Part shown: positions 22,478 to 30,159 of the stretch, piece by piece
Position numbering within the stretch: the first letter of the stretch is position 1
Layout of the letters: the number at the start of each line of letters is the position of its first letter
IMG/VR virus record: IMGVR_UViG_3300002835_000134
Coordinates: 1 to 64,000 of that record
DNA from: a virus
DNA: 64,000 bases
Strand: one strand, 5' to 3'
The notes under the pieces: model-generated
The model's input: only the letters and a program-made list of their open reading frames with translations
What the model was told of the DNA's origin: nothing
Database searches by the model: none
Translations under genes and position numbers: made by a program

Positions 22478-23953
22478 ATGGCAAATAAAAGAGTAGGTAT
22501 TCAATCTTCGGCTCAGGACAACTTCCTTGAGCCAAATGCAGTCACATCTTTAGCTTCCACTGCCGTAAATGGTGGAGCAAGCGGAAGTGGATCAGTAAAC
22601 CTAACTTGGTCTTTACCAGCTGCATCTCCACCAGCAACACTTTATACAATTACATCAACTCCAGCAACAACAACACAAAGTACCACAGGAACTTCTTTTA
22701 CTTTTCCTGGCTTAACTGGAGGAACTTCTTACACATTTACTGTAGTAGCATCAAATGCAGCAGGAAATAGCTTACCAGCTACTTCCCCTGCAGCTACTCC
22801 AACTACTTTGCCAAATGCGCCATCAGCGCCAACAGCATCTTCTCCAAATGCTAATCAGGACACAGTTTCCTGGGCAGCACCATCTGATTTAGGAGGAACT
22901 CCAAACACTGGATACATCCTTAAGTCTTCTGATGGACCAACATATAATCTTGGTGCAGGAGTAACATCAACAACAATTAATGAAACAGCTGGAACAGCTC
23001 AGACTTATCAAGTTCTTGCAAAGAATGCAAATGGTGATGGCCCATATTCAACTTCATCAAATAGCGTTACTACAACAGCACCATACTTCCCACCGTTCTT
23101 CCCATTCTTCCCACCGTTCTTCCCATTCTTCCCGTTCTTCCCACCATACTTCCCACCGTTCTTCCCATTCTTCCCGTTCTTCCCACCATACTTCCCACCG
23201 TTCTTCCCATTCTTCCCGTTCTTCCCACCATACTTCCCACCGTTCTTCCCATTCTTCCCGTTCTTCCCACCATACTTCCCACCGTTCTTCCCATTCTTCC
23301 CGTTCTTCCCACCATACTTCCCACCGTTCTTCCCATTCTTCCCGTTCTTCCCACCATACTTCCCACCGTTCTTCCCATTCTTCCCGTTCTTCCCACCATT
23401 CTTCCCGCCTGGGTTTGGACCGTTCTTCCCACCAGGGTTCGGACCGTTCTTCCCACCGTTCTTCCCACCAGGGTTTGGACCGTGGTTTAAGTCTAAGTTT
23501 TGTATTGAAGAAGACTCAGAGGTGTTAACTTCAAATGGATACATCTTAGCAAAGGATGTAAAGGTTGGAGATGTACTTCTCACAATTGATCCATCCGAAC
23601 TAAATAATGGAGATATGACTTCAGATATAGTTCTAAGAGATAAGGTAACACTTAGCGAGACAACTGTTGTCAAGCATGAATTAAGTCAAAAAGATTTAAT
23701 TAAGTTCAACGGCTCTGAGACACTATTCTCAGAAGGACAGCCAATCTTTGTAAAAGAAGGCGACTTAATTAAATACAAGGAGACTGGACAGGTTCAAGTT
23801 GGAGACATACTTGTAACCCTAAGAGTAGAATCTTGCGAGATAATATTCGAGACAGTTGACACTATTGAAAAGCTTCCAGCAAAGGATGTCTATGACATAA
23901 GATGCGAGCCATCACAATGGTTCATAGCAGGAAACTACATAGTAATATCTTAA
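22478..23953 (+). CDS. FN3 protein with Phe/Pro repeat and C-terminal Hint domain
   Basis: The 491-residue protein has two fibronectin type III domains (about 20-110 and 113-200) and a Phe/Pro/Tyr repeat (about 203-335; six exact copies of a 14-residue unit). A 150-residue Hint domain then starts at C342 (CIEEDSEVLTSNGYILAKDVKVGD) and ends VYDIRCEPSQWFIAGNYIVIS. As in the 14631 protein, the usual block B His is Gln (FSEGQP) and the terminal His-Asn is absent. Cys-dependent release or transfer of the upstream part is therefore plausible, but splicing is not. It sits just before a strong terminator and the oxygenase cluster. Confidence 0.75.
   Translation: MANKRVGIQSSAQDNFLEPNAVTSLASTAVNGGASGSGSVNLTWSLPAASPPATLYTITSTPATTTQSTTGTSFTFPGLTGGTSYTFTVVASNAAGNSLPATSPAATPTTLPNAPSAPTASSPNANQDTVSWAAPSDLGGTPNTGYILKSSDGPTYNLGAGVTSTTINETAGTAQTYQVLAKNANGDGPYSTSSNSVTTTAPYFPPFFPFFPPFFPFFPFFPPYFPPFFPFFPFFPPYFPPFFPFFPFFPPYFPPFFPFFPFFPPYFPPFFPFFPFFPPYFPPFFPFFPFFPPYFPPFFPFFPFFPPFFPPGFGPFFPPGFGPFFPPFFPPGFGPWFKSKFCIEEDSEVLTSNGYILAKDVKVGDVLLTIDPSELNNGDMTSDIVLRDKVTLSETTVVKHELSQKDLIKFNGSETLFSEGQPIFVKEGDLIKYKETGQVQVGDILVTLRVESCEIIFETVDTIEKLPAKDVYDIRCEPSQWFIAGNYIVIS
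23141..23392 (+). repeat. Six exact 42-bp coding repeats
   Basis: Six consecutive 42-base units start with CCACCATAC and encode PPYFPPFFPFFPFF. Shorter related units flank them (23084-23140 and 23393-23490, including three FPPGFGP copies). The absence of silent changes between copies implies recent expansion or homogenisation. Confidence 0.92.
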
Positions 23954-23962
23954 AATAAATAA

Positions 23963-23999
23963 AATAAGGGGGCTAGCGAGAGCTGGCCCCCTTATTATT
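23963..23999 (+). terminator. Strong intrinsic terminator
   Basis: AATAAGGGGGC pairs with GCCCCCTTATT (11 bp) and the inner TAGC-GAGA-GCTG adds a tetraloop stem. TTATTATTT follows. It separates the fibre region from the oxygenase cluster. Confidence 0.9.
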
Positions 24000-24010
24000 T
24001 GTATATAGGC

Positions 24011-24039
24011 TTGTATCTATAAATCTAAAATGCTATACT
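24011..24039 (+). promoter_or_regulatory. Promoter of the oxygenase cluster, leaderless
   Basis: TTGTAT (24011-24016), a 17-base spacer and TGcTATACT (-10 at 24034-24039) end six bases before ATG 24046. No ribosome-binding site is present. Confidence 0.7.
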
Positions 24040-24045
24040 TGAAGC

Positions 24046-24792
24046 ATGACTAATATACAGGATGACTGGTTTGAAAAAGATAGGTCTGAAACTTCTTCAA
24101 ATAGAAAAGCAGACGTAATGTTTGGGGACATTAAAGTAACCAATGAGGCGTTAGGCTTAGACCTATATAACAATGCATTAGACCAAACGAGAATACAGTG
24201 GTACATAGATACACTAGAAAAGAATCTAAAGCCAGGAACTAAGTATCATTGGAACGAAGCCCGTGTAACAAATTCAGATCAGCCAATTAAAAAGGCTAGA
24301 GACTGTGTTGATTTTAAGATGAACTACAGCACACTTGGCGGTAAACAGAATGAAGAAAATGCTGAGCTATGGCAAGTCTATGATGAAATTTATAAAAAGC
24401 TTAAGTCTTGTGTTGATCACTACTGCAGGTACTGGGGAATTAATGTAACATATTACGAGGTATTTAATTTTGTAAAGTATGAAGGCGAAGGCAAAGAGTT
24501 TAAGATTCATGCAGACGATGGCCCAATGTACAAGGCAGCTGTGTCAGCAGTGATTTACTTAAATGACGACTATGAGGGTGGAGAGATCTATTACCCACGA
24601 ATGGACAATAAGACAATTAAGCCAAAGCAAGGAGACATAGCAATCTTTCCTTCTAATTACATATATGAACATGCGTCTCTTCCTATAAAGTCTGGAACAA
24701 AATATTGCGTTGTTATAATGATGGATTTAAATGATATGGCCCACCAGGGACATATTCAAAATGCTGCTGCTGCAGCATCTTCACCGTACTAA
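24046..24792 (+). CDS. 2OG-Fe(II) oxygenase 1 of cluster
   Basis: The 248-residue protein has iron ligands H155, D157 (KIHADDGP) and H209 (YEHAS), with Lys in SGTKY as the probable 2-oxoglutarate contact. YLNDDYEGGEIYYP is the signature strand pair shared by all paralogues. The N-terminal 90 residues are most like those of the next gene (both have RDCVDFK). The family includes prolyl 4-hydroxylases. It is the first gene after a terminator and has its own leaderless promoter. The C-terminal tail is Ala-rich. The substrate is unknown; neighbouring proline-rich fibres are candidates. Confidence 0.88.
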   Translation: MTNIQDDWFEKDRSETSSNRKADVMFGDIKVTNEALGLDLYNNALDQTRIQWYIDTLEKNLKPGTKYHWNEARVTNSDQPIKKARDCVDFKMNYSTLGGKQNEENAELWQVYDEIYKKLKSCVDHYCRYWGINVTYYEVFNFVKYEGEGKEFKIHADDGPMYKAAVSAVIYLNDDYEGGEIYYPRMDNKTIKPKQGDIAIFPSNYIYEHASLPIKSGTKYCVVIMMDLNDMAHQGHIQNAAAAASSPY

Positions 24793-24800
24793 GGAGAAAA

Positions 24801-25538
24801 ATGGAAACGATAGACCCAGCTCAAGAAATTAAAAAGCTGCAAGACCAAAAGTATATTAGCGAATGGGAAGCAGAGCAGCACAGACCAATCAAGCAGACCT
24901 GGACAGAAAAAATTGATCTAGGAAACGGAATCTGGTGCTATAGAAATGTATTGCCAGCAGGTAGAAACATCCCAGAAAGACTTGAAGAAATCCTTGCAGC
25001 AAAAGATAATCAGTATGAGTGGATGCCAGCTTACGTGGGCTACCAAGAAAGAATGCCAGACTATAGAGATTGTGTTGACTTTAAATACAAGAAGACAGAT
25101 ATCTATGGAGAAAAAGAAGCAGACAATAAGCTGAGAGAAATTTGGCAAGAGTGCTATGACCCTCAATACCAAGCAGTTCGTGACTATTGTAGAATATATA
25201 ACATTCATAATTTAAGATACTGGGAAGCATTTAACTTTATTAGATACGAGCCTGGAAATCACTTTATGGAGCACCACGACCATGGCTATTCATACAACTG
25301 TACAGTTTCACTTGTAGGATATTTCAATGACGACTATGAGGGTGGAGAGCTTTACTTTAGACTGCAAAATCTAAACCTTAAACCACAAGCAGGAGACCTG
25401 TTTATTTTCCCTTCAAACTTTATGTATCCTCATCAAGCTAAAAAGGTTGTATCAGGAACTAAATATTCAATAGTAACAATGCTAGACTATAGCGCCAAAT
25501 TCCATACACAAGAAATGTTTATTGAGACAGGTGACTAA
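24801..25538 (+). CDS. 2OG-Fe(II) oxygenase 2 of cluster
   Basis: The 245-residue protein starts after AAGGAG. H158-x-D160 (EHHDHG) and H211 (YPHQA) are the iron ligands, and SGTKYS holds the probable 2-oxoglutarate Lys. FNDDYEGGELYF is the family strand. It is the closest paralogue of the preceding gene, from which it is separated by eight bases, suggesting tandem duplication and divergence. Confidence 0.88.
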   Translation: METIDPAQEIKKLQDQKYISEWEAEQHRPIKQTWTEKIDLGNGIWCYRNVLPAGRNIPERLEEILAAKDNQYEWMPAYVGYQERMPDYRDCVDFKYKKTDIYGEKEADNKLREIWQECYDPQYQAVRDYCRIYNIHNLRYWEAFNFIRYEPGNHFMEHHDHGYSYNCTVSLVGYFNDDYEGGELYFRLQNLNLKPQAGDLFIFPSNFMYPHQAKKVVSGTKYSIVTMLDYSAKFHTQEMFIETGD

Positions 25539-26269
25539 TGAGTAATAAAATAAATGCCTACAGAACTTCTCCAACCGCTTTTGTTGTAGAACCTCTATCA
25601 GTAGTAAGAGACTGGATGGATGCGACCTTTGATAAACACGCATACCATTGTTTTCCAGTAACCCTTGCAAACACTATAGGCTGGGGTATTTCTGCAAAAA
25701 CTGATATTAAGTTTATTTGGGATGGAATTAATGACCACTCTGGAGATCATGTAAAGATACTAGAAGGAGAAGGTCTTTGCTATACAGGCAGGGGACAATC
25801 AACTTTAAGCTTTAATACAAACTTAAAATTTGTCACCGATAAAAATATAAGCTTGTTGGCTGTAAACCCTCCAAATTTCTTTAATAAAGATTTTGAAGTT
25901 ATTTCATCTGTCATATCCACTTCTTTTTATCCACACCCATTGCCTCTTGCAATAAAAGCTTTAACTGCTAACAAAGAAATTACTATAAAAGCAGGACAAG
26001 TAATTGCAGCAATTATACCTCTGTCATTAGGACAGCTAAAAGATTCTACTATAAACGTTGATGATTATGTTAGCGATCCAGTTGCTGAAAAAGCAGCTAA
26101 GGATTATGGAAATGCATCTGCAGTAAAAACTGCTTTAGGTGAGTGGACTGATTGGTATAGAGATGCAATAAATGAAAAAGGCGAATCTGTCGGAGAGCAT
26201 GAAGTTAAAGCATTAAAGCTTAAGACTGTATACGTTAAAGACGGGAAACAGTGTGGCACTAACGATTAA
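25538..26269 (+). CDS. DUF6065-like protein A
   Basis: The 243-residue protein starts at an ATG coupled to the previous stop (TAATG). Motifs such as CFPVTLANTIGWGI, FIWDG, STLSFNTN and AVNPPNFF resemble the DUF6065 type found in phage and marine bacterial genomes, probably a double-stranded beta-helix (cupin-like) fold. No iron triad is evident. It is embedded between oxygenase genes and may be a partner or substrate-recognition factor. I infer the family from motif recall only. Confidence 0.5.
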   Translation: MSNKINAYRTSPTAFVVEPLSVVRDWMDATFDKHAYHCFPVTLANTIGWGISAKTDIKFIWDGINDHSGDHVKILEGEGLCYTGRGQSTLSFNTNLKFVTDKNISLLAVNPPNFFNKDFEVISSVISTSFYPHPLPLAIKALTANKEITIKAGQVIAAIIPLSLGQLKDSTINVDDYVSDPVAEKAAKDYGNASAVKTALGEWTDWYRDAINEKGESVGEHEVKALKLKTVYVKDGKQCGTND

Positions 26270-26981
26270 ATTCGTATCAAATAGACCATGGCTTAACAAA
26301 GACAGTAAATCAAAACCAGAACCAATTATTAAAAGTATTCCAGACTGGTATAGAAAAGCTGACAGATTTGCAAAAAAGCCAGATGGAGAATACTGGGAAA
26401 ATCCAGGGGGTGGCAAGATGCCTACTTGGAAAGCATGTCCAGCAATATTTGACATAATGGGTACAGGTTATACATTAAAGACTCCATGCGATATAGAATT
26501 TTTTGAAGGAGACTTCGGCGCTATAAGCTGTAAAATTAAAGATAAAAAGTATGAAGATTTTTGTTCTGTAAGACCGCCTATGCCACAGTTTAAACATCCA
26601 CAGGGATATCATGAAACACATTTTGCGTGGTTTTCAGATTGGGCTATAGAAACTCCTCCAGGTTATAGCGTATTGTATTCACAGCCTTTTAATAGATTTG
26701 AATTGCCATTCCTCACTACTTCAGGAATCATTGATAATGACAATGTTAATTTGCCAGGCTCAATGCCGTTCTTTCTAGTAAAGGGATTCTCTGGCATTTT
26801 GCCAGCAGGCACTCCTTATGCACAAATGTTTCCCTTTAAAAGAGAAGATTGGCAACATGAAATAGTAATTGAAAAAGCATCTAATTTAAGAAAAAAGAAT
26901 ATGGATAATTCAGCAAAATATAGAAAGCCAGACGGCGGTATCTATAAAAATGAAGTTTGGTCTAAAAGGACCTACTCTTAG
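26253..26981 (+). CDS. DUF6065-like protein B
   Basis: The 242-residue protein starts at GTG 26253, overlapping the previous gene by 17 bases. It contains IPDWYRKAD, KACPAIFDIMGTGY, HFAWFSDWAIETPPGYS and FLVKGFSGILPAGTPYAQMFPFKRE. This pattern recurs in phage and cyanophage proteins of unknown function related to the previous gene product. The pair probably arose by duplication. The structure is likely beta-sandwich. It ends before a leaderless promoter. Confidence 0.5.
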   Translation: MALTIKFVSNRPWLNKDSKSKPEPIIKSIPDWYRKADRFAKKPDGEYWENPGGGKMPTWKACPAIFDIMGTGYTLKTPCDIEFFEGDFGAISCKIKDKKYEDFCSVRPPMPQFKHPQGYHETHFAWFSDWAIETPPGYSVLYSQPFNRFELPFLTTSGIIDNDNVNLPGSMPFFLVKGFSGILPAGTPYAQMFPFKREDWQHEIVIEKASNLRKKNMDNSAKYRKPDGGIYKNEVWSKRTYS

Positions 26982-26983
26982 GA

Positions 26984-26992
26984 TGGTATAAT
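26984..26992 (+). promoter_or_regulatory. Extended -10 promoter, leaderless start
   Basis: TGgTATAAT, a perfect extended -10, ends six bases before ATG 26999. No -35 is apparent. Confidence 0.7.
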
Positions 26993-26998
26993 AAATAT

Positions 26999-27679
26999 AT
27001 GGATAAAAAAGCAGCCAGTAATTGGGGATGGGATGAAAGAGTTTCAATAACTCCTTCAGGTTTCTTTGGAAACTCTCCAGACAATATTCAATCTAGAGAA
27101 AACATAATGACTCTAGAAGAGCACAAGTTTCTTTTGGAAGCAGCTCGATCTATTGAAGAGTGGGACATAACAGAGACACATTACAATGAAAATGGAACAG
27201 TAATTTACGACTCAACCTACTGGGATAATCGTGTTGCATCAAGACCGATCCTAGATAAAATTAATCCAGAGATATCAGTAGTTATTGAAAGAATAGTGGC
27301 AAGGCTTAAAAAAGAAGTTGATGAATACTTTAATGTTGATGCACTCCCAACAAGCCCAGCAATCGTTAGATGGCTTCCAGGATACAGACAAGAGCCACAC
27401 GCAGACAAAGAGTTGCACACTGGTCCAGATGCTGGCAAACCAAACGATTTCCCTTACTATGATCTTTCAGGATTGTTTTATTTAAACGATGATTATGAGG
27501 GTGGCGAACTTTATTTCCCAAATCAAGGCATAGAGTTTAAGCCTAAGCCTGCAGCAGGATACTTTTTCCCAGGAGACATGAATTATATTCACGGCGTAAA
27601 AGAAATAACAAGCGGAATTAGATATGTAATTCCTTTCTTCTGGACCATATTGAAGCATACAGGAGATAAGCAGCCATGA
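26999..27679 (+). CDS. 2OG-Fe(II) oxygenase 3 of cluster
   Basis: The 226-residue protein has H134-x-D136 (PHADKE) and H198 (YIHGVKE) as iron ligands, with SGIRY supplying Arg for 2-oxoglutarate. YLNDDYEGGELYFPN and the KPAAGYFFPGD strand are conserved. The N-terminus differs from genes 1 and 2, which suggests another substrate. It begins a second transcription unit inside the cluster and overlaps the next start by ATGA. Confidence 0.88.
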   Translation: MDKKAASNWGWDERVSITPSGFFGNSPDNIQSRENIMTLEEHKFLLEAARSIEEWDITETHYNENGTVIYDSTYWDNRVASRPILDKINPEISVVIERIVARLKKEVDEYFNVDALPTSPAIVRWLPGYRQEPHADKELHTGPDAGKPNDFPYYDLSGLFYLNDDYEGGELYFPNQGIEFKPKPAAGYFFPGDMNYIHGVKEITSGIRYVIPFFWTILKHTGDKQP

Positions 27680-28551
27680 CCAAGCAATGTATTTGTGGAA
27701 GATCTCAAACATATCCTTACTGCGATAACACTCATAAAATTAAAAAACAGAGACCAGAAGAAGAAATAAAGTTTGAAGAAATTTATCCAAAGGTTTATGT
27801 CTACAAAAATTTATTTAAGGATATAAATGGATTTCTTGAGTCAGCTAAAAAACAAGAAGGCTGGGAGAAATGGTATACCTTTGGGTCTATGCTTTCTTTA
27901 ATGGAGCAAAGAATAAATTTTGAAAAATTCCCAACAGAGGAACAATACAAGTGGGCAAGATCTTGGGGCCCAGTTTCAAGTCAATCGGATTTAACTGAAG
28001 AAGTAGGAAACATATTTTATAAGGTAACTAATCACTACCTTAAAAATAATCCAGATGTAGCGCTTCCTAATTATAGTAAAGGCTCAGCATCTATTAATAT
28101 CTATGAGAATGATTCTGGAATTTCAGAACATTATGCGATGAATTATCACACAGATTTTGTTGTGCCGCTTAAAGATAATCCAGGTGTAAAGTTTGGCTTA
28201 ACAACAACGTTCTATTTAAACGACGACTATGAAGGCGGCGAGATATGTTTTAAGATTAACGACCACTACATATCACATAAGCCACAGGCTGGAGATGTTA
28301 TCGTTTTCCCATCAAGAGATCCTTATATGCACGGAGTTAGAAAGTCATTTGGACCACGCAGATACATGATTAGATGCTTCTGGGAATTTGAAGATAAGGG
28401 TTCAGATGAGTGGCATGCCAATAAAGCAAAGTATGGCGAAGAAGTCTGGGATCAAATGGAAAAGGATAGATATAAAAAAGAAATTTTTAATGCACAGATT
28501 GATGGAGAGTCGGTTCACGAATTCTTTGGAAGGGACAACGGTAAATACTAA
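27676..28551 (+). CDS. CDGSH iron-sulphur motif fused to 2OG-Fe(II) oxygenase
   Basis: The 291-residue protein starts with a CDGSH-type [2Fe-2S] ligand set: C5, C7, C16 and H20 in the order C-x-C-x2-S-x3-P-x-C-D-N-T-H, with Asn for the usual Gly. The oxygenase domain follows, with H158-x-D160 (YHTDF) and H219 (YMHGV) as iron ligands and RRYMIR as the 2-oxoglutarate site. FYLNDDYEGGEI is the family strand. The cluster might pass electrons to keep the iron reduced or sense redox state. The fusion is the unusual feature. The C-terminal 40 residues match gene 5 (WHANK.KYGEE.W.QM). Confidence 0.85.
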   Translation: MTKQCICGRSQTYPYCDNTHKIKKQRPEEEIKFEEIYPKVYVYKNLFKDINGFLESAKKQEGWEKWYTFGSMLSLMEQRINFEKFPTEEQYKWARSWGPVSSQSDLTEEVGNIFYKVTNHYLKNNPDVALPNYSKGSASINIYENDSGISEHYAMNYHTDFVVPLKDNPGVKFGLTTTFYLNDDYEGGEICFKINDHYISHKPQAGDVIVFPSRDPYMHGVRKSFGPRRYMIRCFWEFEDKGSDEWHANKAKYGEEVWDQMEKDRYKKEIFNAQIDGESVHEFFGRDNGKY

Positions 28552-29315
28552 TGATAGATGGAATGATTGATATTATAGATAAAAATAAATTTATATATCT
28601 TCAAGATGATGAGGTCCCAGATAATAAGCGGGGAGTCTTGGGTGTAACTCGTAATACTGTTGTAGAGATACCAGATTTTATTGATCCAGAAATAGTCACA
28701 AAGATGATTAACTTTTTTGAAAACTGTGACGTAGAGTGGGGAGACATTGCATTCTACGGATCGTCGGGCAAGGGAATCAAGACAGACTCAGAAACTATGG
28801 CTAAGTTTGGATTGCCAGATGGTTTTTTTGATAAGCTAAAAGACAAGTACAAAGAAGCAGTTGAAACTGTTTTTGATAGAAAGGTTAGAGCAAATACATC
28901 TCATGCACAAAAATGGGATGTTGGAGGCTTTGCAAGTCCACACTCAGATAACTCAGATAATTCAGGAAAGCCAAATGCTTTTGAGATTAATAAATATGTG
29001 GGCATACTTTATTTAAATAATGACTATGAGGGTGGAGACCTTTATTTTTGCGACAAAGATAATGAAATGAAAACATATTTATCTTTTAAGCCAAACGCAT
29101 ATTCCTATTACGTATTCCCAGGAGGCTATGAAAATATCCACGGAGTTTCAGAGATAACCGACGGAACAAGATATACAATGGTATCGTTCTGGGACTATGA
29201 AGAACTAGTCTATGATCAAGAGACACTTGATCGATGGGAAGAAGAAGAAAAGCAAGTTAGAATTGAACAGGCAAAGCAGAAAGAAGAATGGAATAAGGGA
29301 AACAAATATGCTTGA
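28551..29315 (+). CDS. 2OG-Fe(II) oxygenase 4 of cluster
   Basis: The 254-residue protein starts at an ATG overlapping the previous stop. H131-x-D133 (PHSDNSD) and H197 (NIHGVSE) are the iron ligands, and DGTRYTM provides Arg. YLNNDYEGGDLYF is the family strand. The N-terminal half (VVEIPDFIDPEIVTKMINFFE) is the usual helical support. The C-terminus is a charged helix. The coupled arrangement suggests co-expression with the CDGSH fusion. Confidence 0.88.
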   Translation: MIDGMIDIIDKNKFIYLQDDEVPDNKRGVLGVTRNTVVEIPDFIDPEIVTKMINFFENCDVEWGDIAFYGSSGKGIKTDSETMAKFGLPDGFFDKLKDKYKEAVETVFDRKVRANTSHAQKWDVGGFASPHSDNSDNSGKPNAFEINKYVGILYLNNDYEGGDLYFCDKDNEMKTYLSFKPNAYSYYVFPGGYENIHGVSEITDGTRYTMVSFWDYEELVYDQETLDRWEEEEKQVRIEQAKQKEEWNKGNKYA

Positions 29316-30159
29316 AGGTACAGATTTTTATAAGATAGCTCCAAAGATTATTGTTTACAAAAATGTCTTCAATAATGACTATTTTATGGAATGTTTTGAA
29401 CACATTAAGTCTACTGATGATATGTGGGTAGACTGGTACACATTTGGCAAGCAGACAAACTTTCCAGTTAAAGCTACTAGACCACACAATGTTCCAGGAG
29501 TTTTGCCCTATAATGAATTTAAACAAGATATTAATTTTGACGAAGTCACAGATGAAAAGCTTAAATTTTTCTATAACTACGTAGAAGATGTTTTTTATAA
29601 TATGACCAAGCACTACTTTGAGATTGTTGGCGAAACACCTCCAGAAGGCTCTCCAATAAGTCATACAACTGCTACTCTTCTAAAGTATATACCTCATGAA
29701 AGCTTTCAGCCTGATGGATCAGTTATGGGACATCACACAGATTTCCAGCAAGAAAAAACTGAAGAGCCAGGTTATAAGTTTTTTGTAACATGCTGCATGT
29801 ATTTAAATCATGATTACGACGGCGGAGAAGTGTCATTTAAGATATTTAAAGATGAGTCAAATGATCCAAATGCAGAATATACAAGACACATGTATAAGCC
29901 TCAATTTGGAGACGTAACAATTTTCCCATCAAGAGCCCCATACTATCACGGAGTAAAGACTGTAACAAATGGAATAAAGTATTTTATTAGAAGCTTTTAT
30001 ATGTATGAATATCCAGGCTCGGAAGCATGGCATGCAAACAAAGATAAGTATGGTGAAGAGCTATGGAGACAGATGGATAGAGAGAGACAGATAGCTGATC
30101 TAAAATCTGGTAAAAATACAAGAGATGAAGCAGACGAAAAAAATGGAAGAAATGGATAG
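29308..30159 (+). CDS. 2OG-Fe(II) oxygenase 5 of cluster
   Basis: ATG 29308 is chosen because AAGGGA precedes it and the product then begins MLEGTDFYKIAPKI, matching paralogues. A longer frame from 29212 would overlap the upstream gene by over 100 bases. H143-x-D145 (HHTDF) and H214 (YYHGV) are the iron ligands, and NGIKYFIR the 2-oxoglutarate site. The protein shares its C-terminal WHANKDKYGEELW segment with the CDGSH fusion, so these two are sister genes. Confidence 0.87.
   Translation: MLEGTDFYKIAPKIIVYKNVFNNDYFMECFEHIKSTDDMWVDWYTFGKQTNFPVKATRPHNVPGVLPYNEFKQDINFDEVTDEKLKFFYNYVEDVFYNMTKHYFEIVGETPPEGSPISHTTATLLKYIPHESFQPDGSVMGHHTDFQQEKTEEPGYKFFVTCCMYLNHDYDGGEVSFKIFKDESNDPNAEYTRHMYKPQFGDVTIFPSRAPYYHGVKTVTNGIKYFIRSFYMYEYPGSEAWHANKDKYGEELWRQMDRERQIADLKSGKNTRDEADEKNGRNG

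Noticed and set aside
23141-23392. CRISPR-like regular repeat array
   Set aside because: The 42-bp units are contiguous with no spacers and are in frame within a protein.
22980-23528. Ser/His/Arg-rich plus-strand frame through the repeat
   Set aside because: It is an alternative-frame shadow of the 42-bp repeat and has no start signal.
23008-23673. Long antisense frame encoding Gly/Lys/Asn repeats (GGKNGKNG)
   Set aside because: It is the reverse strand of the Phe/Pro repeat; the repeat lacks stops in several frames. No promoter or ribosome-binding site was seen, and the plus-strand frame has FN3 and Hint domains.
10547-23953. Diversity-generating retroelement behind fibre variation
   Set aside because: No reverse transcriptase gene, template repeat or adenine-biased variable region was seen in the window.
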